Source: Asterias rubens (taxonomy: Eukaryota > Echinodermata > Asteroidea > Forcipulatida > Asteriidae). From it: a stretch of DNA of 64,000 bases. Of the stretch, positions 1-12,100 are shown in pieces. Position 1 is the stretch's first letter. Each line of letters opens with the position of its first letter. Under the pieces are notes generated by a model, which did not search any database, was not told the DNA's origin, and was given only the letters and a program-made list of their open reading frames with translations. A program made the position numbers and the translations under genes. Where the stretch lies: the NCBI RefSeq assembly GCF_902459465.1, contig NC_047080.1:7786866-7850865 (forward strand). Direction: 5' to 3'.

Positions 1-390
1 TGCTTATAATTATTTTGAGTAATTACCAATAGTGTCCACTGCCTTTATTACCCATCTATGATGTGACCCAAAAGTTAATAGCCATAAAACCTTACTTGGT
101 GTGCACTGGAAGGTCACAGATCGCCAAGAATGCTAAAAAAAACGAATGTCTAAAAAAAAAACTCATTGGAGAAGCAGAGCTTTGACTTTCAACTCTTTGA
201 ATTACAAACAAAAGTTGCGGTTTGCACTTTTATAATATGAGCATTGGCTCGTGATTTTCTCCCCGTTTAGTATACTGTACCATACGGGGCTCTTGGTAGG
301 ATTTGCTCGTCAGTGATTTCCAGTGTCTGCCTGCACATAAACATATCAGTTGACCTCTATCACGCCACAAGATGGCGCTATTTAAGGCTA

Positions 391-550
391 CCATAGACCT
401 TATCGCAAATACCAATGCGCAAGCGCAGACTGTTGAATGAGGTGCATTGTGGGATAGATATGGATCAAATTTTGATACCAGCAAGACCACAATGCACCTA
501 ATTCCAAGCTTTACGCGCGCGCCCCGGTATTTGCGATAAGGTCTATTGTA
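391..550. repeat. Inverted-repeat element, TAGACCTTATCGCAAATACC ends
   Basis: Left end TAGACCTTATCGCAAATACC is matched in inverse at the right (GGTATTTGCGATAAGGTCTA). About 160 bp, no coding capacity; MITE-like. A related end occurs near 53470. Confidence 0.75.
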
Positions 551-590
551 GGCACCTTTGGTTGTCAAAAGACCAGGTGTTCTCACTTAA

Positions 591-676
591 GCCCTGTTCG
601 CATTGGACTTAATTTGGGTAAAAAACTAACCGAGCCAATGAGTAACTTACCCATTTTTAAGTCCAATGCGAACAGC
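591..676. repeat. Short inverted-repeat element
   Basis: CTGTTCGCATTGGACTTAA at the left pairs with TTAAGTCCAATGCGAACAG at the right, with an 86-bp total length. Probable miniature DNA element. Confidence 0.7.
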
Positions 677-723
677 CCAGAAAGTTGTCCTTCCATGTAA
701 CTTACCCGACCCGAATGGGTAGT

Positions 724-1100
724 TTAAAGGCAGTGGACACTTGGTAATTACTCAAAATAATTATTAGCATAAAACCTTTCTTGGTGACAAGTAATAGGGA
801 GAGGTTGATGGTATAAAACATTGTGAGAAACGGCACCCTCTGAAGTGCCATGGTTTCCGAGTAAGAAGTAATTTTCCACGAATTTGATTTCGAGACCTCA
901 GATTTAGAACTTGAGGTCTCGAAATCAACCATCTAAACAAACACACCTTCGTGTGACAAGGGTGTTTTTTTCTTTCATTCATATCTCGCAAGTTCGATGA
1001 CCGATTGAGCTCAAATTTTCACAGGTTTGTTATTTTATGCATATGTTGAGAAACGCCAACTATGAAGGCTAGTCCTTGACAAAGTGTCCACTGCCTTTAA
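724..1100 (+). mobile_element. Family-1 MITE (TTAAAGGCAGTGGACAC ends)
   Basis: About 380 bp, both ends TTAA with inverted AAGGCAGTGGACAC... and ...GTGTCCACTGCCTT. It has an internal dyad GAGACCTC...GAGGTCTC at its centre and no ORF. This is the reference copy for the family. Confidence 0.85.
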
Positions 1101-1103
1101 AGG

Positions 1104-1413
1104 TTGTTATAAAATTAGAAATATATTTTAAAAGTAGAATATAATGATCCACACAAGTATCACGCACTCCAAATTGAGTGGTTTTCCTTTTATCTCGTCG
1201 ACTAACACGGTCGGCCATTTATGGGAGTCAAATTTTATGGCCGACCGTGTTTATAGTTCGCAAAGTAAATGGATACCATTAAGCAATTTCGAGGCAAATG
1301 TGTGTGGATCACTGTATCCTACTTTTAAATCATCTTTCTAACCATATGCATTTTATAGCAAACGGTTACAAACACTTTTCAAAGACCAACTCGTCCGATC
1401 CAAGGCAACGTCC
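1104..1413. mobile_element. Truncated hairpin-family element
   Basis: Internal part and right arm of the ~390-bp hairpin family seen in full at 40852-41241. The left end is cut exactly where the family-1 copy ends, so one element interrupted or abutted the other. Confidence 0.7.
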
Positions 1414-1742
1414 TCTAACTGACTCAAAGGTGCCCAGGAAGATTGACCAGGTCAGTTTAACTGAGCCAGAAAGTCAAATGCGGACGCGACGACTTGGTGA
1501 TCTCCCATCCGTCCGTGACCCGAAGAAGCTGACATGTTTTGTCATGAAAAATAAAATTAATGTTCGTAATTATCGAACTATTCAATGTTACGCTGTATGG
1601 GGGCCAGCTCGGTTAGTTTACCCACGGTCTCGGTAAGTTTAACCGAGTCAAATAACCGAGTCAAGTGCGGACGGTGGGAAAGTTAACCCGTCGGAATGTT
1701 ACCCAGCGTCATGGGTAAGTTACCCAAAATATTATTAGTCCA

Positions 1743-1900
1743 GCGGCCGATTTCACGAAGCGCTGGGATTAATCCTAACTCGAGTTAGGACGGGTAAATG
1801 GGTTCAATTCGTCCTACACGTATTTGGATACGGAACTGAACCCGTCCTAAGTCCTAAGATTAATCCTAAGTTATGAAGAGTTTGGTGAAATCGACGGCAG
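1743..1900. repeat. Inverted-repeat element (GCCGATTTCACGAAGCG ends)
   Basis: Starts GCCGATTTCACGAAGCG and ends with TTTGGTGAAATCGACGGC, with TTAATCCTAA-type inner repeats. A second copy lies at 61160-61316. Confidence 0.65.
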
Positions 1901-2754
1901 TGCGAACACGGCTTTAGTGTGTTCGCATAAAACAACAAAAATCTGTGCAAGTTTTGACTCAAATAATGGTAATTGAAGCTGCAAGGAAATAGTGAAAGAA
2001 AATAAACCTTGTTGCACAATTTGTGTGGTCCAAGAAGGAAACCCCTCACTGCGGTGTAAACAGGAGGGGGGGGGGGGGGCAGGGGAGGCAATAATTGAAC
2101 CTTGATCAATGTTTTCATGTAGGCTTACTTCTGGTGGGGACGGAATTTTGTCTGCCATTATTTGGACGCTTAACAATAGTTATTTTACGGAGTATAAGAC
2201 GTGATAGAAGTTGAAAATAATCCATAGTACTTTTGACGGACATGATCACCGGCAACTCTTTATAGTGGGTTTAGGGAGGAGAGACTCATTTTTATAGCAC
2301 AAAATGCGACAGTTCGGATTTTTATTTAATCAGATCTTGGTTTGTACCGATCGATGACTTGGGGCCAATATTTCACGGAACTGCATGCTTGTGTATTAGT
2401 TAAACAAACAATGAACAACAATGAAAAAGTTGAACAACAATGAAAAAGCAACTTTCCGCTAAATGCTACTTATAAATATTACGTAAGCAGTGATGTCATC
2501 GACCTAGTTTAAATTTGAACTTCTTGGCTGCGCGGCTTTCTGTTAATACAAACTTGTGTCCCGGTCCCGTCCCGTCGATCCTACGGGTGACTCATCCGAC
2601 CCAGGCCTCTGGTGTCTTAGTCTGAATTCGTGTAAATACAATTCAATATTGTTAACAATGGTGTGGTGGTTTGGGTTTTATGCGTCATACAATCATGTTT
2701 GTTGGTCCGAGCGAGAGAGTGTGTGTGCGCGTGTCATCAACGTTAGATGGCAAT

Positions 2755-2969
2755 TGGATGACGTCACCGCAGTGTACTAGAGATCTCCGCGAGTCACACA
2801 CACTGCGCAGACTCAGGAAGTGGGTGGCCATTTTGCGAGTGCACTGAGGGCAAACATTGTAAATGCAGTCAGCACCGGGTGACACTTGCATTATTGTATT
2901 AATTTTAACCGTTTAAAGGCGAGTTTTAAGTTTATTTCTGATCATTGGCACACTGATAAAGGCCTCAAG
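2755..2969 (+). promoter_or_regulatory. Probable dynamin promoter and 5' UTR
   Basis: The 215 bases before the dynamin ATG hold a perfect palindromic CRE (TGACGTCA, 2759-2766), an ETS-type CAGGAAGTG (2814-2822) and a YY1-like GCCATTTTG (2827-2835), with several CpGs. This mix is typical of TATA-less housekeeping promoters. The reading frame stays open upstream of the ATG to about 2886 but has no other ATG, so 2970 is the initiator. The transcription start is not visible directly; the assignment is inference from motifs and position. Confidence 0.45.
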
Positions 2970-3130
2970 ATGGGTAACCATGGAATGGAAGATCTTATAC
3001 CCATCGTGAACAAGCTTCAAGATGCTTTTGCAACCATTGGACTTGGGAGTTCCCTGGACCTGCCACAGATTGCCGTAGTGGGCGGGCAGAGTGCCGGTAA
3101 AAGCTCCGTGCTGGAAAATTTTGTTGGAAG
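2970..3130 (+). CDS. DNM: Dynamin exon 1: N-terminus and P-loop
   Basis: Encodes residues 1-54. The G1 motif GGQSAGKSS binds the GTP phosphates; K44 is the residue mutated in the classical dominant-negative dynamin. The exon ends after two bases of R54 (phase 2) at a GTAATT donor. Confidence 0.97.
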
Positions 3131-6100
3131 GTAATTTTACGGAACAGATGGCTAAAGTTCGAACCCAATGATTGTTTGGCAATCTAAAGTATTGTATCTT
3201 ATTCGCCGCTGTTTCCCCGATTATGACCAAAAACATAATCTTAACTGGATAAGATACAATAATAATTTTTGTGGTCATGTCTTATTTATTATATAGGGTG
3301 CCTATTTTTTTAATTTTAATTCAATCAATAATTCATTGTTTAACTTTGGTATAATAATATCATTGTTAATATTTAATGAGTAAGGGCCTGTGTAACTTAA
3401 ACCGTGGTTTCAGCATCTGTTTTGACTAACATTCATCAATGTTATTGTTTAAAATTAAACTATGTAGTATGTAACTGAGGTATGCATATTGTTTTTGCAA
3501 TTTTAATATTTCCATTACTAGCTACACTAACCATATTAGGGGGATATACTAATTTAGTAATTAGAAAGAGAACAGTTGAAGTGTCAATTGGACATTGTCT
3601 GTATCCTGCCACTAACATTCACTGGTTATGAATTAAAATAGTATCTAGTTTACTCTCAAACGAGGTATTCCTGTTTGTATAGTAGGATTTGAAACTTTGC
3701 ATGGTTGTACTTGAATAGTTGCGATAACGTAACCCTCGATCCTCCCGACGGCCTAGCCGGAAAGTTACGAAGCATGCTCGAATTGTAAAGGGCGAAATGG
3801 TCTAGTCGACAAATTTTTCATATTTTACCACTTTCAAAAATCATGTCACTAATTCTCGGAACACGAACTTAATCCTCAATGTCTAATGAATAACACTCAA
3901 AAACACAATTAAGAAAAAGGACAAAAACTTACCAGATCCCGGGGAGCGAAACAGTCCCAAATTTTCCAGGTTCTATTTTAAACCTGTCGCATCGCCATTT
4001 TGCGACTTCCCGATATGTTGAACGCTTTATTTTTTTGGTCACCAAGGGCTGAACCGCAGGTACCAGCCAATTGAATTGATAACCTGCCAAGCCGCGGCTG
4101 AGTTGGACTAAACCATTCTGTAAAAGGGGTGTAATAAGGTATTGCGTGTGCGCTGTCCATTTACTATGCCCGTCGTTTACTTGTATAGCGTCCACGCACT
4201 GTCGCAATGCCTTGTAACACCCCTTTTACAGAATGGTTTAGTCCAACTCAGCCGCGGCTCGCCAGGTCGTCATATCAATTGGCTGGTACCTGCGGTTCAG
4301 CGCTTGGTGACAAAAAAAAAGCGTTGAACATATCGGGAAGTCACAAAATGGTGATGCGACATTTCAACCTGGGACATTTGTGACTGTTTCGCACAGGATC
4401 TGTTAAGTTTTGTCCTTTTAAAAAAAATATTTTCTCAATGGTGTTTTGAGTGTTATTAGTTAGATATTGAGGATTAAGTTCGTGTTCATAGAATTTGTGC
4501 CATGATTTTCGAAAGTGGTAAAAATAGAGCAAATCTGTTGACTACGTCGAAATTGAACGTGTTTGACCATTTCGCTAAATTTACAATTCGAGCATGCTTC
4601 GTAGCCCTACGGTCGGAGGAGGGTTAGGTTACTAGAACTTGAAGTAAACTAAAAAGTTTGCGGTAACAGGGAATGATTTCGTCCAGCAATTTTGCATTTT
4701 CAAAGAATGCGACCATTGATTAGCAAATTATGATTTTTTAGTAGCAACTGAGACATTTTGCGGAGCGTTTTGCTCTTCTATACAAGGGAAATGATTCTCT
4801 TGAAAACACCATTTGAATAACTCTTTGGAGTAAGTTTTGGTTCTGAAAAGAAACACTACAAAAGAAATATTCACATGTTACAGGCCTGGAATTTTATATT
4901 TGAAAAGGCAAGGCCATTTTCATTTTGCAAAGGGCACTTCTATTGGAAACTCTTAAACGTCAATGGGAAACTTTTGAAGGGGCACCAAGGCCAAGACCAG
5001 GGTATGGCTTCTGTGGCCTGCCTGTAATATAACTTTTTAACAGTGTGGTCATCTTGACTTTACTCCAGTCCAACTCATTGTAACCAACCTTGCTACCATG
5101 GGCAGCGCGCCGTATCACTCGCTAGCTCTGCAGACGTCTCTAACCTGTGGGAGGGAAACGTGATCCGTGTCTTTGATTGGCTATCATATACGCGCAAAAT
5201 ATGGAACGCCGTGCGTCTTCAAAAAGCTGTATATGCAGAAACGCGTGCATATAAAGATGTACGTATTCATTTTTTTTTGTCACGCAACACCCATCGCCAA
5301 GTTTAGGACACAGCACATCCAGCCTGTCGCGACTAACGCCCAACACAGAACATATCAACTACAGGGCTAATTTGTAATATCCAATATATTTGGATATTTT
5401 GGAGTTACATTTCCAGGGGTTATGATCGAGCAAGGCATGCTGGGAAAAAATGGCGCGGCGAGATTGATCGCCCCTGGGAACGAGGTTGCATTGTAACCAA
5501 ACTGAGGCTGGATGAAAAAATAGTCTGGTGCCATGTTTGGGCAATGAATGTTAGCATTAATTACTGTTATGGAAACAGGGAAACTGACCAATATGGTGTC
5601 AGCATGCCTATTCCAGGCCTGTGGTGTTACCACAGTTTACTATCAGTCTTAACTCGGCATCCTATGTGTCTTTTTTTCAATACAGAGACTTCCTTCCTAG
5701 AGGATCAGGTATTGTAACAAGAAGACCACTCATCCTCCAGCTCAACCAATCCAAAGCAGGTTTGTACACAACTAAACAAAATCCCAAACGGATGAATGTA
5801 CTGTTTGCATGTAAACAAATATCCCCAAAACAAGGCATCCTGTTAAAGCCATTGGACCCTTTCGGTACAGAAAGAAGAAAAAAAAGTTCACAGATTTACA
5901 AATAACTTACAGGGTTTACAAAAGGTAGTGGTGAAATACTTCTCTTGAAATGATATTCCATGAAATGCTTTACTTTTAGAGAAAACAGTTAAACAATATC
6001 AATTCTCGTTAACGAGAATTACGGATGTATTTTAAACACATGTCATGACATGGCGAAATGCACGGATACAAGGGTGGGTTTTCCTGTTATTTTCTCCCGA

Positions 6101-9100
6101 CTCCGATGACCGATTAAGCCCAAATTTTCCCAGGTTTGTTATTTGATATAGTAGTTGTGATACACGAAGTGTGGGCCTTGGACAATACTGTTGACCGAAA
6201 GGGTCCAATTGCTTTAAAGGCAGTGGACACTATTGGTAATTACTCAAAACAAATATTAGCTTAAAACCTTACTTGGTAACAAGTAATGGGGAGAGGTTGA
6301 TAGTCCAAAACATTGTGAGAAACGGCTCCCTCTGAAGTGACATAGTTTTCGAGAAAGAAGTAATTTTCCACGAATTTGATTTAGAGACCTCAGAATTAAA
6401 TTTTGAGGTCTCAAAATCAAGCATCTGAAAGCACACCCCTTTGTTTGACTTGGTGTTTTTTCTTTCATAGTTATCTCGGAACTTTGACGACCAATTGAGC
6501 TCAAATTTTCACAGGTTTGTTATTTTATGCATAGAGGCCTATGTTGAGATACACCAAGTGAGAAGACAGGTTTTTGACAATTACCAATAGTGTCCGGTGT
6601 CTTGAAAGGCCAATAGAACCAGCCTTGCTACCATGGGCACTGGTTGATACCTCTCAGCACTAACCCCTGGTAGGGATGTATTGAAAAAGCCACGCTTATT
6701 GGCTCCAAAAACTTACTGCTTTACGCACACAAAAATGCTTGTGAAAAACTTGTGAGCACTTATAGAGCACTTGTAGGGTTCTACAAGGGAAACCGAATGG
6801 ATACATTTTAAATCAATGTTGGTTGAACAAAGAAAAATGTACAAGAGTTGGATTTCAATCAGTGACCTCCGGATTAACCTCTACCAACTGAGCTATCCAG
6901 CTCTTATTTTCGTGGTCTTCCTAATTTGTCAATATCTTTGTTTGAGGTGCCATTCAGAAGCCATGCAACCTGACAACCTGTTAATGCCTGTAAACCAGGG
7001 CATGGGAAAAATTTGGATGGACAAGTTTTGGATTGAAATTAATCGTAAAAAAAGAACAACCTTTTTAATTCAAATGCCAGAACAGACCAACTTGTACAAA
7101 GAATAATAGTTGAACTAAATGTAATAAGATGATCAATGCGGTAATTGGGGTTTTCCCCTTACACTGTGTTATAAGCACTGCATACTCTTAGTGCTGTCAA
7201 AATTTTATGGGGGAAACATTCACAAGCTGCTTGGGTGGGATTCGAACCATTGATTCTGGGCTTTTATTTTATGGTAACATCCACAAGCTCTTATGGACTT
7301 GCAGCTCAAGATTTCTACATATTTTGTTGGTACAATGAGTCCAAACGGGAAGACAAAAATGATGTGCACAGCCTATATACAACAATACACTGCTACATGT
7401 ATTTTTTGAACAAGCACTAGAAGTGACCATTTATCTCATTTGTGTTGTGGGTAAGTGTACTTCAAAATTGAACAGAACTGAAACTGAAAGATAATTGTCA
7501 CATTGTGAGTCAACATTTTAACTGCGCATTTTAGTTGATGACATTATTTTTTTCAAAATACTAAACCATTAAACCATTTGAAAATGTTGAAGAATTGCCC
7601 TGTGCTGAACTCCTGTGAAATATTCACAGCGAAAATAGCCATGTGCTGTCAAAATTTGCATCGTATTCGCAGGAAGTATGAATCGGGCTTTAAGGCCCGG
7701 TCACACTCGCCTCGGTCACACTCGCCTCGATAACGAGAACGAAAACGAGAACGTTAATAATGCACGCCTTCAATTAGTGAAAAAAAGCGTGCGCGAAATC
7801 TGCGTGGAGCAATTCAACCAACAGCATGCGTTCTCTTTGCGTCGTGATAGTTATCGTTTGTTATCGCTGCAGTGTGACTCGGCCTTTAGACAGCTGGGTA
7901 TTTTATTTTTCAATTGAAAAACACAAGACTACGGAACTTGCGTACAGTCTTGAGTTTACTGGCCTTGTGCTAAAATCAGTGGCCTTGGGCTTGGGTCCAG
8001 TCTAAAATTTGAGCCCAGATGATCCGTGCATTCCGGAGCAGAGGTCTTAATAGTTTAAACCATAGTCATGCCTGGTATTGCTAATCTTAAAGTAAAATGT
8101 TCAGGGACATGTCATGTTTGATAGCATGGTACAACTTTCTTACTTCCTGGTTTAAATGTCAACCAATGTCAGCTAAACAGTAACTGTCACTGAATGTAAA
8201 CTGTGTAAACATAAGGTCTTTATTAAACATGTCTGCATTATGGTGTGAAAAGATTCACCAGTTCCTGTATGGTACATGTATAGTGTAAGAATAATATTTT
8301 TTACATTACACATAGATACATGGATTGCAAAAAATAAATTCAGAACTATGTTTTTTGAGGCTCAATCCAAAGCTCAACAAGTATATGATTGATAACTTTA
8401 CTCCATTACTCATGTTAGTGAGTCTTCCAGAACTCTTATTCCTAAAAACCCTGCCCAACTTGGCCCTCGTAAGCTTGGGCGATATCACGATATTAATTTG
8501 GAAACGATTTCGATATCGGATGGATTTGGTTTTAATCGAAATATCAATTTATTTTATTCACGATATATCGCCGACAATATATCGCGATATTCGATATAAT
8601 CGCGATTAATGAAATTTGACATCATCAGTCTTCAAACTCCAAGTGAAAGTTGTAGAAGAGACAGTCATAGCTTAAGAGAGGTGTTCTAATGACCTATTCT
8701 TCTGGTTTTACTCCAAACCTATGGGGTGCAAGATGTCTCAGCTAGCAAATACATCGCGATATTTAATCGATATTGCGATATATCGCGATTCGCGATTATC
8801 GCGATATATCACGATATAACGATATTTCGATTAAAGCCAAATCCATCCGATATCGAAATCGTTTCCAAATTAATATCGCGATATTCGATAATATCGTGAT
8901 ATCGCCCAAGCTTACATACACATACTGTGCATGGTACAGTAGCGCAAAACTAATGAAGTATACAGGTACACCATTGATACACAAGTGATTTTACTTAAAG
9001 ATGGAGTTATCTTTTTCTGAAAATGGAATAATGTTTTTGTCCTCATAATTTCCATCCACCTGTCTATCTACTGCCTCCACACAAATAGAAGGAAAATAAA

Positions 9101-12100
9101 CGACCCTGCCTCCTTCCTCTGAAAAGGGGGGGGGGGGTGAAGAAGAAATGCATTGTACATATATATGTATGTATGTACGTATTAGGTACAATGGTTTGGT
9201 TTGCAAGTGGTGTGGTCTGTACTGCAGTGCATTTTAATGAATCGTTCAGGTAATTGGGTTTTGTCACATATGACCTAACAAAAGTAAACCAGTGCTTAAT
9301 GACACACATACAGTACATGTAGTTGACAGTTATTGCCAATTTGCAATGCTTAAAGGGAGGGTATACCTTTGGTAAATACTCAAAAAATTAATGACCATTA
9401 AAAAAGTGCTATCTAAGATGCACTGCAGCTGTTGGTATTTTAAGAAACAATCCCCTTCTGAAAGATGTGGTTTTAGAGAAATTGATTAACAATTATTTCT
9501 GGGAAACGCTTTATGTTTGAACACTTCTCAGATTGCATTCCAGTTACAGACATGACAGACGGAATAAAATTCCTTCTGCGTGGATATAACCACTTAAGCT
9601 TGGGCAATATCGATTTATTTTATTCACGATATATCGCCGACAATATATCGTGATATTCGATATAATCGCGATTAATGAAATTTGACATCATCAGTCTTCA
9701 AACTCCAAGTGAAAGTTGTAGAAGAGACAGTCATAGCTTAAGAGAGGTGTTCTAATGACCTATTCTTCTGGTTTTACTCCAAACCTATGGGGTGCAAGAT
9801 GTCTCAGCTAGCAAATACATCGCGCTATTTAATCGATATTGCGATATATCGCGATTATCGCGATATATCGCGATATAACGATATTTCGATTAAAACCAAA
9901 TCCATCCGAAATCGTATCCAAATTAATATCGCGATATTCGATAATATCGTGATATCGCCCAAGCTTATAACCACTCTTGAATTTCGGTAATATCTCAAAA
10001 ACTACCTTTTGATATGAAATTTTCACACGTATGTTTTATTGTATAGGATTAAAACCATTGAATGGTTACCAAAACAATGGTATACTTTGCCTATCATGTA
10101 ATCTGCTTTAAAGGCAGTGGACACTATTGGTAATTGTCAAAGACTAGCCTTCACAGTTGGTGTATCTCAACATTTATGCATAAAATAACAAACCTGTGAA
10201 AACTTGAGCTCAATCGGTCATCGAACTTGCGAGATAATAATGAAAAAAAAAACACCCTTGTCACACGAAGTTGTGTGCGTTAAGATGGTTGATTTCGAGA
10301 CCTCAAGTTCTAAACCTGAGATCTTGAAATCAAATTCAGGAAAATTACTTCTCTCTCGAAAACTGTGGCACTTCAGAGGGAGCCGTTTCTCACAATGTTT
10401 TATACCATCAACCTCATCCCATTACTCGTCACCAAGAAAGGTTTTACGCTAATAATTATTTTGAGTAATTACCAATAGTGTCCAGTGCCTTTAAGCTGCA
10501 ATTTATTGGCAGGGAATATTGTACCAAGCCTGCCTATAGGAAATCAATACACTCCGAGGCACTGAGGTTATACAGCCTGGTTCCTGTAACGTACAGTAAC
10601 AGTGTAGGCCTACATTGAACCACAGAGAAAGAAAAAACCTATCTCTCTATGATTGAACAATGTACACTAGGGTGCTGATGGACTGCATTAACAAATGCAC
10701 CCTCATAATATTGACTTCTGCACTGTGTATCCTGATGTACGTGTGTGGAGTGATTGGATTGGATCTATGAAGACTAAGAATATTCTATTTCTCGATTGGT
10801 ACAGATTGGTACAGAGTCTGAAGCTACAGAATGGCTACACAATGGCTACAGAATATTCCATGAAATATTTAGAATTTAGATTTTTCAATGTTGGCATACT
10901 ATTTTAAATAACCCAGGGCTCGATTTATACACTGGCCCGCGGCCAGTGATTTCAACGTCGGGCCTGTAAGCTCAAGTCAGGCGGTTTTGGGGTTCTCAAA
11001 AAAAACCAATACACCTACAGCAATTGCCGTGGTGCCCTTTGCAATGTTCCAATTACAAATTTAAATTTTCCACATAGAAGTGCCCCTTACCTGATGAAAT
11101 TTGCTGTGCCCCTTCAATCACGAATTCAAAGCTTATTAAAAAAATATACCTGTCAAAAAAAATGTTCATGTACGGATACTTAAAATATGATGTAAATATA
11201 ACATTGATCTGTAATGCCTTGCACTTGTACAGGTAGGCCTACTTTGTGTGGGTGTTTTGGTTTGATGGTGAATTTAGTGTACATATTTGGATTTGAGGGA
11301 CATGGCGACCAACGTTTCTAACTAGGTTCTTTAGCCTTTTATATTTTTTAATTTGTGTCTACTTCCTTGATTTACTTTAAATGGTTTTGATACCTTTTGA
11401 AAATAAAGTTTTCAGCCTTGACACAAATCCCTACTAACTATGAATAAAAATGTAGATTATATAATTTACCTGTAAAAGTTTCAGCTTCATTAGTCGTCAG
11501 GTTTTTTAGAAAAAATGTGTAAATCACAAAGCAATGTTTTCAGGAGAGTCACAAAAATCTGTTGTACATGCTCAAATAATTATCGTCTCTCTGAGACGGA
11601 AATTATTTTTGTGACATTGTTTTACTGATTTCTCACAAAAATACGGCACCTCAGCAAGTAATATTTTAAGGGAAGCTGTCTACCATCATCATCTTCAAAC
11701 ATGAAAATCTGTGAACATTTGTATTGTACAAAGAGTACCCAAAGACATTCTAGATGTTTACATCTTCCAATGAGGCTGCCCCTTTAATGTGTTTTTAGTG
11801 TACAATTTACATACAGTATGTATTTGTACATATTCTATACTCTTTAGGCCAATAAACAACAAAAACTCCTTCAGCATGTTCAGGAACAAATGGCGAGTCA
11901 TCAATTAAATGAGTGGGAGGAGAGAAGTTTTCAGATTTGCAGCTCTAAGGCTTTCAGGCTCCCTACCTGATATGGGAAACTTTCAAATCTGCATAAAGAA
12001 GCTTTTTGTTAACTCGATGTTCTACTTGCAGTATGTGCTGTCATTTATGATTTATTGTTTTGTTTTGGGATGGGTTTTATGAGTGCCGCTTGCAGAAAAT

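Larger units (their letters stand above)
1..2754. other. Upstream intergenic region
   Basis: No gene recognised. It holds the end of a family-1 element (1-47), an inverted-repeat element (391-550), a short one (591-676), a full family-1 copy (724-1100), a truncated hairpin-family copy (1104-1413), a TTAATCCTAA-type element (1743-1900) and a poly-G/C tract near 2068-2085. Short ORFs here overlap repeats and have no family resemblance. Confidence 0.7.

Noticed and set aside
1804..2176. Minus-strand ORFs with a poly-proline run
   Set aside because: The prolines come from a G homopolymer; there is no domain.
2886..2969. N-terminal extension of dynamin upstream of the conserved ATG
   Set aside because: The frame is open but has no ATG, and the conserved MGN start matches the family.
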